A DNA stretch of 13,481 bases from Rhodoferax sp. (lineage in GTDB: Bacteria > Pseudomonadota > Gammaproteobacteria > Burkholderiales > Burkholderiaceae_C). The position numbers and the translations under genes were made by a program. Within the stretch, counting starts at the first letter, position 1. Every line of letters starts with the position of its first letter. The notes under the pieces were generated by a model. It had not been told where the DNA came from. It was given only the letters and a program-made list of their open reading frames with translations, and did no database searches. Below are positions 1-7,050 of this stretch, one piece after another. Location: contig JAUXQA010000137.1 in assembly GCA_030683195.1 (NCBI GenBank), forward strand, positions 1 to 13,481, given 5' to 3'.

Positions 1-2704
1 TGAGCGACGGCATCGAGAAACTTTTTCCCGCCAGCAGCAGGCCTACAAACGCACCACCCAAGGACAGGGGCAAAGCCGCAAGAATCGTGAACGGGTGCAA
101 AAAGTCCTTGAACAACAACACCAGCACGATGTAAATACACAGCACGCCGGTCAACATGGCCAGGCCAAAGCTGGCAAACAGTTCGGCCATGATTTCGGCG
201 TCACCCAACGCCAGTTGCTTGACGCCGGCCGGCAGGTTGGTGATGCTGGGCAGTTTTTCGACCGCTGCAGCCACATCGCCCAATTGGGCGCCTGCCAGTT
301 CCACCTCAAAGGTGACGTTGCGGCTGCGGTTGAGGCGGTCAATCACCGCCGGGCCCCCGGCCATCTCCAGCGTGGCGACCTGGCTGAGCATGACCGGCCC
401 CCTGGCACCGGGCACGGCCAGGCGGCCCAGCAGCTCCAGGTCTTGCCGGGCGGAGTCTTGCAACTTCACCACGATGGGCACTTGCCGCTGGCTCAGATTG
501 AGTTTGGCCAGCGAAGTGTCATAGTCGCCCACGGTGGCAATGCGCAGGGTTTCACCAATGGCGGTGCTGGTCACGCCCAGGTCCGCCGCGCGGGCAAAGT
601 CCGGCCGCACGGCAATCTCGGAGCGGATCAGGCTGGCACTGGACGTGATGCTGCCCAGGCCGGAAATGGTGCGCAAATCGCGCTCCACAGCAGCGGCCGC
701 TGTAGCCAAAGCTTGCGGGTCTTCGCCGGTGAGCACCAGTTGGTATTTTTCGCCCGAGCCGCCCAAGCCCACCTTGCTGCGCACGCCCGGCAACTCGGCC
801 ATGGCGTCGCGAATGGCGTTCTCAATGCCCTGCTTACGCGGTCGTTCGCCCCGATCGGTCAGCAATACCGTAAGCGTGGCCTTGCGCACCTCGGTGGTGC
901 CGGGGGGTGCAAACGGGTCTGAGCCGGCCGCACCGCCGCCCACCGTGGTGTAAATGCTCTTGATGTGATCGACCTTGCTGAGCAGCAAGCGCGCCGCTTC
1001 GGCCGCACTCTTGGTCTGCGCCAGCGTGGAGCCGGGGGGCAACTCAATGTAAACCTGGGTTTGGGAGTTGTCATCTGGCGGTATGAAGCCGGTGGGCAAC
1101 AGCGGAATCAGCGCCAGGGAACCCACAAAAAACGCTCCAGCGGCTGCCATGGTGATCCAGCGGTGGCTCAGGGCCCAGCGGCTGATTTTCATGTAGCGGT
1201 CCATCCAGAACGGGTCTTTGTGCTCACGCGGGCTGCGCTTCATGATGTAGGCGGCCATCATGGGCGTGAGCATTCGGGCCACCACCAACGAGGCAAACAC
1301 GGCCAGCGCGGCCGTCCAGCCAAACTGCTTGAAGAACTTTCCCGGAATGCCAGCCATGAAGGCGGTGGGCAAAAACACGGCAATCAGCGTGAAGGTGGTG
1401 GCCACCACCGCCAGGCCGATTTCATCCGACGCTTCCATGGCGGCCTGATAAGGCGTCTTGCCCATGTTCAGGTGACGCTCGATGTTTTCCACCTCCACAA
1501 TCGCATCGTCCACCAGCACACCAATGACCAGCGACAGCGCCAGCAGCGTGACGGTGTTGATCGAAAAGCCCAAGTAAGCCATGCCGATGAAGGCAGGGAT
1601 CACTGACAGCGGCAAGGCCACGGCTGACACCAGCGTGCTACGGAAATTGCGCAAGAACAGCCACACCACAATCACTGCCAGAATCGCGCCTTCATAGAGC
1701 ATGACCATGGACGAATCAAACTCTTCGGCCACGGGCTGCACAAAGTCAAAGGCCTGGGTGAGTTCTATGTCGGGGTGCTGGGTTTTGAGTTCATCGAGTG
1801 CCAGCTTCACTGCTGCCCCCACTTCCACCTCGCTGGCGCCTTTGCTGCGGGTGATCTCAAAGCCCACCACAGACACGCCATTGAGCATGGCAAGCGCCCG
1901 GGGCTCGGCCACGGTGTCTTTGACCGTGGCGACCTGGTCCAGGCGCACCCGCTGCCCACTGCTCAGGGACAGCTCCAGACGCGCCAGTTCTTCCACGGTT
2001 TTGACCGTGGCCAGCGTGCGCATGGGCTGCTCGCTGCCGCCCAAATCAGCCCGCCCACCTGCGCTCTCGGTTTGCACCTGGCGCAACTGGCGCGACACAT
2101 CGGCGGCCGTGGCACCCAGCGACTGCAATTTAAGCGGGTCCAGCGCCACTTCCACCTGGCGGGTGACACCCCCCACCCGCACCACTGAGCCCACGCCCTT
2201 GACGCCCAGCAGGCGGCGGGCCACGGTGTTGTCCACAAACCAGCTCAGGGCCTCGTCGTCCATCCGGTCGGACCGGATGGTGAGCGCCAGAATGGGCGCG
2301 CCCGAGAGGTTGACCTTACTGACCACCGGGTCGCGCACATCGCTGGGCAGCTCCGAGCGCACGCCCTGCACAGCGCTGCGCACATCGTCCACCGCTTCCT
2401 GCGTGGGTTTTTCCAGGCGGAACTCGGCCGTGACCGTGACCCCGCCGTCTTGCACCTTGGTGTAAATGTTTTTCAAGCCCTGCAGCGGGGCAATGGCATT
2501 CTCGATTTTTCGGGCGACTTCGGTTTCCAGTTGGGCGGGAGCGGCGCCGGGCAGGCTGGCCGACACGATGACCGTAGGCAACTCCAGGTCGGGGAACTGC
2601 TGCACCTTCATGGAGTTGAAGGCCAGCAAACCGGCCAGGGTCAGCAACACAAACAGCATTGCCGCCGGAATCGGGTTTTTGATGGACCACGCAGAGACAT
2701 TCAT
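1..2704 (-). CDS. RND multidrug efflux pump permease (HAE1/AcrB-like), C-terminus cut by window edge
   Basis: Inner-membrane proton-driven pump of a tripartite efflux complex; 901 residues are visible of a family length near 1020-1050, so roughly the last 120-150 are outside the window. It starts MNVSAWSIKNPIPAAML, with the first membrane helix at about residues 10-29 followed by a large periplasmic porter domain (motifs FPDLELPTV, DVRDPVVSKV). A membrane block follows, with GVLVDDAIVEVENIERH. D399 and D400 in this motif correspond to the proton-relay Asp pair of AcrB TM4. A second periplasmic loop (about 530 onward, LLPTGFIPPDDNSQTQV) matches the duplicated RND layout. The reading frame is intact across the whole visible stretch. 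The start at 2704 is supported by GGAG eight bases upstream. It is last in the visible operon, 12 bases after the adaptor gene. The Asp pair and lack of metal-pump features suggest organic substrates such as drugs, dyes or solvents, but the substrate cannot be read from the sequence. Confidence 0.95.
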   Translation of the reverse strand, partial: MNVSAWSIKNPIPAAMLFVLLTLAGLLAFNSMKVQQFPDLELPTVIVSASLPGAAPAQLETEVARKIENAIAPLQGLKNIYTKVQDGGVTVTAEFRLEKPTQEAVDDVRSAVQGVRSELPSDVRDPVVSKVNLSGAPILALTIRSDRMDDEALSWFVDNTVARRLLGVKGVGSVVRVGGVTRQVEVALDPLKLQSLGATAADVSRQLRQVQTESAGGRADLGGSEQPMRTLATVKTVEELARLELSLSSGQRVRLDQVATVKDTVAEPRALAMLNGVSVVGFEITRSKGASEVEVGAAVKLALDELKTQHPDIELTQAFDFVQPVAEEFDSSMVMLYEGAILAVIVVWLFLRNFRSTLVSAVALPLSVIPAFIGMAYLGFSINTVTLLALSLVIGVLVDDAIVEVENIERHLNMGKTPYQAAMEASDEIGLAVVATTFTLIAVFLPTAFMAGIPGKFFKQFGWTAALAVFASLVVARMLTPMMAAYIMKRSPREHKDPFWMDRYMKISRWALSHRWITMAAAGAFFVGSLALIPLLPTGFIPPDDNSQTQVYIELPPGSTLAQTKSAAEAARLLLSKVDHIKSIYTTVGGGAAGSDPFAPPGTTEVRKATLTVLLTDRGERPRKQGIENAIRDAMAELPGVRSKVGLGGSGEKYQLVLTGEDPQALATAAAAVERDLRTISGLGSITSSASLIRSEIAVRPDFARAADLGVTSTAIGETLRIATVGDYDTSLAKLNLSQRQVPIVVKLQDSARQDLELLGRLAVPGARGPVMLSQVATLEMAGGPAVIDRLNRSRNVTFEVELAGAQLGDVAAAVEKLPSITNLPAGVKQLALGDAEIMAELFASFGLAMLTGVLCIYIVLVLLFKDFLHPFTILAALPLSLGGAFVGLLLAGKSFSMPSL

Positions 2705-2712
2705 CTAATATG

Positions 2713-2716
2713 CTCC
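2713..2716 (-). promoter_or_regulatory. Ribosome binding site of the RND pump gene
   Basis: GGAG on the minus strand lies eight bases before the ATG at 2704-2702, inside the 12-base gap after the adaptor stop codon. It fixes this ATG as the start rather than the out-of-frame ATG four bases later (2700-2698). Confidence 0.7.
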
Positions 2717-3928
2717 TTATTTTGTAGCTTGTGACGCTTTTGATACGCCGGCTGGAGGGCTATTTGGCACTGAATTGGGTGTGGAGGGGCCTGCCACCAC
2801 CCGCACCAGGTCGCCCTCGCTCAAAAAGCTGCCTCCACTCGCTACCAACTGGTCTTGTGGCGTGACGCCATTGCGAATCTCGACCTGGTCGCCCACCACG
2901 CGGCCGGTTTGCACCTTGATCTGGCTGACCCGTTTGTCGGCCCCCACGCGCGACACGTAACTAAAGCCATCGCGCACCACCACCGCCGTTTGCGGCACGG
3001 TCAGGGCGCTGGAACTACCCAACTCAAATTCGCCGCGGGCAAACATGCCGGGCTTGAAGGCACCGGGTACCAGTTTGCTACCCGGAACGGCACCGGTGAG
3101 GTCGACATACACCAGGCCATTGCGCGTGGCGGCATCCACCGTGGGTGCCAATGTACGCACACGCCCCTTCATTTGCTCGCCGCCCGGCGCGGTAACCACC
3201 ACGCCCGTGCCCACGGCAATGCGTCCAATCTCGCTGGAAGTCACCTCGCCACGCCACTCCAGCCGGCCTTTTCGAATGAGTTTGAACATCTCGGTGCCGG
3301 CCCCCACCACCGAGCCCACACTGGCCTGGCGGGCCGAGATGATGCCGTTGTCAGGCGCGAGCAGCCGGGTGTTGTTCAGACGCAGTAACTGCGAGTCCAG
3401 TTGCGCCTGGGCAGACGCCACGCGCGCTTTGGCTGTGGCCTCAACGGTGATGTATTGGTTGACCTGTTGGGCACTGAGCGCCCCGCTTCCCTGCACGGCG
3501 CGTGCGCGGTCGGCATTGGCTGCGGCCTCGGCGGCATTGGCCTGGGCCTCGGCCACAGCGGCGCGCGCCACAGCCACATCGGCCTGCACGCTCTCGGCGG
3601 CAAAGCTGGCCAGCAACTGCCCACGCTTGACCTGGTCGCCCACGCTGGCATGCAACTCGGTCACGCGCAGGCCACCGGTCTCGGCGCCAATGCTGGCCTC
3701 TTGCCAAGCTGCCACGCTGCCATTGGCAGCCAGCTTGACCGTCAAGGTGCTGCTTTTAGGCTGGGTCAACGACACCGTCAGCGCGGCTTTGGCTGCGGCG
3801 GGTGCGGCGACATCGGCCGCCTGGGTGCGGGTGGCGAACAGGCCCAGGGCGGCAAAGGCGATGGCGCCTGCAACCAAGAGGCTCAAGGTGAGGGGTTTGA
3901 ATTGAAAACGGTTCATGGAGAGGTTCAT
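2717..3928 (-). CDS. RND efflux periplasmic adaptor (membrane fusion protein)
   Basis: This 403-residue adaptor bridges the inner-membrane pump and the outer-membrane channel. Residues 13-31 form a hydrophobic export segment, ending in a plausible signal peptidase I site after TQA (residues 35-37). The first lipoyl half is at about 75-110 (VTELHASVGDQVKRGQLL), an Ala-rich alpha-hairpin at about 112-186, and the second lipoyl half (RLLAPDNGIISAR) at about 188-218. The beta-barrel (about 222-300, with KPGMFARGEF) and a membrane-proximal domain (about 305-380) follow. The C-terminal tail is Ser/Pro-rich. No lipobox Cys is seen, so it is probably periplasmic rather than a lipoprotein. The start could be M1 (3928) or M5 (3916); neither has a strong ribosome binding site, and M1 gives the longer signal n-region. 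It lies 57 bases after the channel gene and 12 before the pump gene, in one operon. Confidence 0.93.
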   Translation of the reverse strand: MNLSMNRFQFKPLTLSLLVAGAIAFAALGLFATRTQAADVAAPAAAKAALTVSLTQPKSSTLTVKLAANGSVAAWQEASIGAETGGLRVTELHASVGDQVKRGQLLASFAAESVQADVAVARAAVAEAQANAAEAAANADRARAVQGSGALSAQQVNQYITVEATAKARVASAQAQLDSQLLRLNNTRLLAPDNGIISARQASVGSVVGAGTEMFKLIRKGRLEWRGEVTSSEIGRIAVGTGVVVTAPGGEQMKGRVRTLAPTVDAATRNGLVYVDLTGAVPGSKLVPGAFKPGMFARGEFELGSSSALTVPQTAVVVRDGFSYVSRVGADKRVSQIKVQTGRVVGDQVEIRNGVTPQDQLVASGGSFLSEGDLVRVVAGPSTPNSVPNSPPAGVSKASQATK

Positions 3929-3985
3929 GGGGAATAGCTCAAAAAGTTGGTTTGCGTGAATTGGGTTGGATGGGGTTCAATCCGT

Positions 3986-5395
3986 TCAAGGCGCGGGTCG
4001 GCTTGCTGCGGCGCCGGATTCCCAGCCGCCGCCCAGGGCACGGTACAGCGCGACCCAGGCCCGCTGGCGCTCCAGCTGCAAAGCAATTTGCCCGGACTGT
4101 GCTGCCAGCGCGACCCGGCGCACGTCTTCCAGCTCCACCAGGCTGGCCAGGCCCTGCCCGTAACGGGCCTGGGTGCCGGCCAGCGCATCGGCATACCCCT
4201 TGGCAGACACGGCCACATCAACCTGGCGCGCCTGGGTGCTTTCCAGGTTGACCAGCGCCTCTTCCACCTCGCGCACGGCCTGGCGCACCTTGCTTTGGTA
4301 GGCATTGACAGCCTGCGCGTAGTTGGCCTTCGCCAACACCACGTTGGCCGCGCCCTGGCCACCATCAAACAGGGGCACGCTCAAGGCCAGAGGCCCGAAC
4401 GACCAAGTGTCCAGGCTGCTGGTGACCCCGCCGCTGCGCACGCCGGCCGTGCCAATGGCGCCGTTGAGCGTGAGCCGGGGATAACGCTGTGCCTGGGCAC
4501 TGCCCACCTGGGCCCGGGCCACCACCAGATCGCGCTCGGCGGCAAACACATCGGGGCGTTGGGTAAGCGCCTGAGCCGGCACGCTTGCTATGCTTATTGA
4601 CACCTCCGGGGCAATAGAAGTGCCGGCTAGAGCCATTTTTTTTCGTATTTCGGCCTCTGGCAGGGCTGTGAGTTCCACCAGGGCCTTGGTACTGATGTCG
4701 CACTGCGCAGCCTGGCTGGTCACCCGCGACCTGGCCTCGGCCGCACTGGCTTGGGCCAGAGCGGAGGTGGCCGGCGCGGCAAAGCCAGCCTTGGTGCTGA
4801 CCTCGGCCAGACGGGCCGTGTCCATTCGGGACAAGGCATCCCGGCGGGCCACATCGAGCAGGCGGGCACAAGTGCCCAGCCCGTAATACAGACCGGCCAC
4901 CTCGGCGGCTACCGACACCCGCGCGTTGTGCCACTGTGCCTGGCTGCCGTCCAGCTGCGCCCGCGCCGCCTCGTTCACCACCCGGTTGGCGCCCACCAGA
5001 TCCAGCTCCCACGAGGCCTGCAAATTAGCCTGCGCCGTGGTGCCCAGGACAGGGCTGGAAAGCCCGACACCCCGGACCGCGTTGGCCGTGCCATCCAGCT
5101 TGGGCAAGAGCGCCGCGTTGGCGCTGACCTGGGCCGCGCGCGCCGAGGCCACCCGGGCCAGCGCTTGGGCCACCGTGGGGCTGGCGACCTGCGCAGCCTC
5201 AATCAAGGCCACCAATTCAGGGTCGCCCTGGCTGCGCCACCACTGCGACAGGCTGGCGACCTCGCCTTGGTGCGGCAGGGGCGCCTGCCATTGGGGCACG
5301 ACCAATGAAGGCACTTGGGCGGGCGGGAGCGTCAGGGCGCAGCCGCCCAAAGTAAGAGCGCACGCCATCGCGGCAATTAAACGACTTGGGTTCAT
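3986..5395 (-). CDS. NodT-family outer-membrane efflux lipoprotein (OprM-like channel)
   Basis: Outer-membrane channel of the tripartite pump, 469 residues, the usual length for NodT/OprM proteins. The N-terminus is a lipoprotein signal with lipobox LGGC, making C19 the likely lipidated residue. Two OEP repeats are visible: about 55-245 and about 275-460. The second carries family landmarks RPDVFAAERDLVVARAQVGSA (278-300), YPRLTLNGAIG, WSFGPLALSVPLFDGG (331-346), GQGLASLVELEDVRR (413-427) and YRALGGGW near the end. Its ATG overlaps the repressor stop codon as ATGA (5392-5395), and no separate ribosome binding site is seen, which suggests translational coupling. Residues about 252-272, in the linker between the repeats, are encoded by an AT-rich repeat-like patch that includes a run of eight A. 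It is the only channel gene in the window, so it could also serve the divergent ABC exporter; that is inference. Confidence 0.94.
   Translation of the reverse strand: MNPSRLIAAMACALTLGGCALTLPPAQVPSLVVPQWQAPLPHQGEVASLSQWWRSQGDPELVALIEAAQVASPTVAQALARVASARAAQVSANAALLPKLDGTANAVRGVGLSSPVLGTTAQANLQASWELDLVGANRVVNEAARAQLDGSQAQWHNARVSVAAEVAGLYYGLGTCARLLDVARRDALSRMDTARLAEVSTKAGFAAPATSALAQASAAEARSRVTSQAAQCDISTKALVELTALPEAEIRKKMALAGTSIAPEVSISIASVPAQALTQRPDVFAAERDLVVARAQVGSAQAQRYPRLTLNGAIGTAGVRSGGVTSSLDTWSFGPLALSVPLFDGGQGAANVVLAKANYAQAVNAYQSKVRQAVREVEEALVNLESTQARQVDVAVSAKGYADALAGTQARYGQGLASLVELEDVRRVALAAQSGQIALQLERQRAWVALYRALGGGWESGAAASRPAP
4583..4643. repeat. AT-rich repeat-like patch inside the efflux channel gene (possible Comamonadaceae interspersed repeat)
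   Basis: This patch is clearly richer in A+T than the flanking coding DNA. It has inverted-repeat character (TATTG paired with CAATA around a 12-base loop, then GGCT-AG-AGCC) and ends in eight T on the plus strand. The layout, with GCTTATTG, GGCTAGAGCC and a T-run, resembles short dispersed repeats I recall from Comamonadaceae intergenic regions. That recognition is from memory and not checked. It stays in frame, encoding about residues 252-272 of the channel protein. Confidence 0.35.
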
Positions 5396-6114
5396 AGGGG
5401 TGAGGCTGGTTGGTGTGAAAAATCGGGATCGGCACGCCTGCGGGCCTCCATCTCGACCATGGCCATGGCGTAGCTCACCAGGCGGTCAACATATTGGTCG
5501 ATGGCCCCGGGTGAAGCCAGCAAGGCAGGGCAAATGGATTGATAGACATCTCCTGCCAGGTGGAGCATCACGCCCAGCCCGCTCACGGAGAAGGCCAGGC
5601 GGTGAACATCATCATCGGCTTCATCCAGGCCCAAATGGCGGCACAGCACCGCCACCAGCGCGAGTTGCGCGGGCTTGATGTTGTTCTCGATCTCGTCCCG
5701 CCAAACGCCGGTGGGCTCCAACATTTCGCGGTAATGCAGCTTCATGCAGCTTTGCACCAGATCACCCTGCTTGAGCGGCTCGGAAAAGCCCCGCATCAGC
5801 ACAGTCAACGCATCGCACAGCGGCATCTCGGGCTGGTTGAATTGCGCAGGATCACTGCCGGGGTTGCTTCTGGGATCCTCAAAAACGGCACGGTACAGAC
5901 CGGCCTTGTCACCGAAGTAATAGCTGATGGAGGCCACGTTGACCTGCGCGGCCAACGCGATTTCGCGGGTGGAGGTCTTGCTGAAGCCCTGGTCGGCAAA
6001 CAACTGCAGGGCCGCGTCCAGCAGCCGGCCTCTGGCCTCCAGGCCATCGCTGCGCAAGGGCTTGGCGTGTGCCTCCGGTGCGGGTGTATCTTCAATTTTC
6101 ATGACATGGATCAT
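5392..6114 (-). CDS. TetR-family transcriptional repressor (CecR/YbiH-like C-terminal domain), likely local regulator of the efflux genes
   Basis: A 240-residue TetR regulator. The N-terminal DNA-binding domain spans about residues 26-72: ARGRLLDAALQLFADQGF, then the helix-turn-helix TSTREIALAAQVNVASISYYF and GDKAGLYRAVF. The ligand domain contains a HYREMLEPTGVW segment and resembles the CecR/DUF1956 type; that subfamily call is tentative. It is the first gene of the efflux operon, overlapping the channel gene by four bases (ATGA), so it is probably co-transcribed with its targets and autoregulated. A perfect 28-bp palindrome begins 3 bases upstream of the start. M1 (6114) and M5 (6102) are both possible starts. 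Neither has a convincing ribosome binding site, and the M1 ATG lies inside a good -10-like hexamer, which argues for M5. Confidence 0.92.
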   Translation of the reverse strand: MIHVMKIEDTPAPEAHAKPLRSDGLEARGRLLDAALQLFADQGFSKTSTREIALAAQVNVASISYYFGDKAGLYRAVFEDPRSNPGSDPAQFNQPEMPLCDALTVLMRGFSEPLKQGDLVQSCMKLHYREMLEPTGVWRDEIENNIKPAQLALVAVLCRHLGLDEADDDVHRLAFSVSGLGVMLHLAGDVYQSICPALLASPGAIDQYVDRLVSYAMAMVEMEARRRADPDFSHQPASPL

Positions 6115-6115
6115 A
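6110..6115 (-). promoter_or_regulatory. Candidate -10 element for the efflux operon
   Basis: TATGAT on the minus strand matches the sigma-70 -10 consensus in five of six positions. It sits directly beside the palindrome, so a repressor bound there would cover the -35 and spacer region. No good -35 is seen at 17 bases (ATCAAA). Transcription would begin near 6103, next to the M5 codon at 6102, implying a leaderless or nearly leaderless transcript. This is prediction from sequence only. Confidence 0.3.
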
Positions 6116-6117
6116 TC

Positions 6118-6145
6118 TAGTTAAATCAAACGTTTGATTTAACTA
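6118..6145. promoter_or_regulatory. Perfect 28-bp palindrome, candidate operator of the TetR regulator
   Basis: The left half TAGTTAAATCAAAC at 6118-6131 is mirrored exactly by 6132-6145, with centre AAACG|TTT-type symmetry and no mismatch. Length, perfect dyad symmetry, AT-rich content and position in the divergent intergenic region, 3 bases from the repressor start, fit a TetR-family operator. A plus-strand -35-like TTGATT (6134-6139) lies within its right half and the minus-strand -10 candidate abuts its left end, so one bound dimer pair could affect both divergent units. Binding itself is inferred. Confidence 0.75.
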
Positions 6146-6162
6146 AACCAAAAAACTGCAAT
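6134..6162 (+). promoter_or_regulatory. Candidate promoter for the ABC exporter operon
   Basis: TTGATT (6134-6139) and TGCAAT (6157-6162) each match the sigma-70 hexamers in four of six positions, with the optimal 17-base spacer. The -35 lies inside the palindrome, which would place the ABC operon under the same repressor. The start would be near 6169, leaving a leader of roughly 130-140 bases. The hexamers are weak and other promoters are possible. Confidence 0.3.
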
Positions 6163-6242
6163 GAGCGGGGGCAATCACCCAGGAACAGACACCGGGCAAG
6201 GCTTGTCCGCCCAAAGCAACTCCTCTCCATAAAGGGTGTGAG

Positions 6243-6261
6243 GTTGATGATTTTGATCAAC
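6243..6261. promoter_or_regulatory. Inverted repeat in the ABC operon leader
   Basis: GTTGAT (6243-6248) and ATCAAC (6256-6261) are perfect 6-base arms separated by 7 bases; TTGATCAA within it is itself a palindrome. It lies about 45 bases before the ATPase coding start. It could be a second regulator site or chance. The upstream imperfect repeat GGGCAAG-G-CTTGTCC (6194-6208) is a similar weaker signal. Confidence 0.25.
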
Positions 6262-6305
6262 ACGGCCCGACTCCAGCTTGCGTAAAAACAAGATGGAGAA
6301 ATGTC

Positions 6306-7043
6306 ATCAACACACCCACGACTCAACCCGAACCCGTCTTTGTCGCCCGTGGCCTGACCAAAGTCTATGGCAAGGGCGATGCTGTGGTCCACGCCTTGCG
6401 CGGGGTGGACCTGGACATCGTGCGCGGTGAGTTTGTGGTCTTGCTGGGCGCCTCGGGCAGGGGCAAGTCCACCCTGCTCAACATCCTGGGCGGGCTCGAC
6501 ACAGCCACCAGCGGTTCGGCCCGCTGGACGCACGCCGGCGTGGCGCACGAGCTCATTGGCGCGGGCGATGCCGAGCTAACCCGCTACCGGCGCGACCATG
6601 TCGGCTTTGTCTTCCAGTTTTACAACCTGATTCCCAGCCTCACCGCACGCGAAAACGTGGCGCTGGTCACCGACCTGGCGGACGACCCCATGAAGCCCGA
6701 AGACGCGCTGGCGGTGGTGGGCCTGGGGGAACGCCTGAACCACTTTGTCTCGCAACTCTCGGGGGGTGAGCAGCAGCGCGTGGCCATTGCCCGCGCCATC
6801 GCCAAGCGACCCGCTGTGCTCTTGTGCGACGAGCCCACCGGCGCGCTGGACTGCGCCACGGGTGTGATGGTGCTGCAAGCGATTGAGCACGTGAACCACA
6901 CCTTGGGCACCACCACGGTGGTGATCACCCACAACGCCCCGATTGCCGACATGGCCGACCGCGTGCTGCGCCTGGGTGACGGCATGATTGTGGACACCCG
7001 CGTGAACCCGCACAAAGTGGCGGCCAGCAGCCTGCGCTGGTGA
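6306..7043 (+). CDS. ABC exporter ATPase (LolD/MacB type); start codon unclear
   Basis: Nucleotide-binding subunit powering the exporter. All ABC motifs are present (numbered from 6306): Walker A GASGRGKS at 48-55, Q-loop FVFQFYNLIPSLTARENV, signature LSGGEQQ at 151-157, Walker B VLLCDEPTGALD with D175/E176, and H-loop H209. FQFYNL and DEPTGALD are typical of the LolD/MacB family. The family N-terminus (VFVARGLTKVYGKG, from 6336) is clearly coding, but no ATG, GTG or TTG occurs in this frame between the stop at 6162 and a GTG at 6384, which is too far in: it would delete the first strand and the A-loop Tyr. I place the left end at ATC 6306, which has GGAG seven bases upstream. Alternatively ATG 6301 is the real start and one base is missing near 6312-6317. 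The permease follows after 7 bases. Function is sure; the start is not. Confidence 0.88.
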   Translation: MNTPTTQPEPVFVARGLTKVYGKGDAVVHALRGVDLDIVRGEFVVLLGASGRGKSTLLNILGGLDTATSGSARWTHAGVAHELIGAGDAELTRYRRDHVGFVFQFYNLIPSLTARENVALVTDLADDPMKPEDALAVVGLGERLNHFVSQLSGGEQQRVAIARAIAKRPAVLLCDEPTGALDCATGVMVLQAIEHVNHTLGTTTVVITHNAPIADMADRVLRLGDGMIVDTRVNPHKVAASSLRW

Positions 7044-7050
7044 ACACACC

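Noticed and set aside
1701..3905. Long open frames on the plus strand opposite the pump and adaptor genes (for example 1701-2465 and 3045-3905)
   Set aside because: They are antisense to clear RND genes, rich in Ser/Thr/Arg/Ala with no domain pattern, and are expected in GC-rich coding DNA.
6161..6232. Small open frame of 23 codons (MSGGNHPGTD...) in the divergent intergenic region
   Set aside because: No ribosome binding site, overlaps the candidate -10, and no recognisable features as a leader peptide.
6243..6261. FNR/CRP-type site TTGAT-N-ATCAA in the ABC leader
   Set aside because: The half-sites are 7 bases apart, whereas the FNR consensus needs 4; the match is not good enough.
6384..7043. 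GTG at 6384 as the true start of the ABC ATPase
   Set aside because: It would remove the conserved first strand and A-loop region (VFVARGLTKVYGKG) that are clearly encoded just upstream, and no ribosome binding site precedes it.
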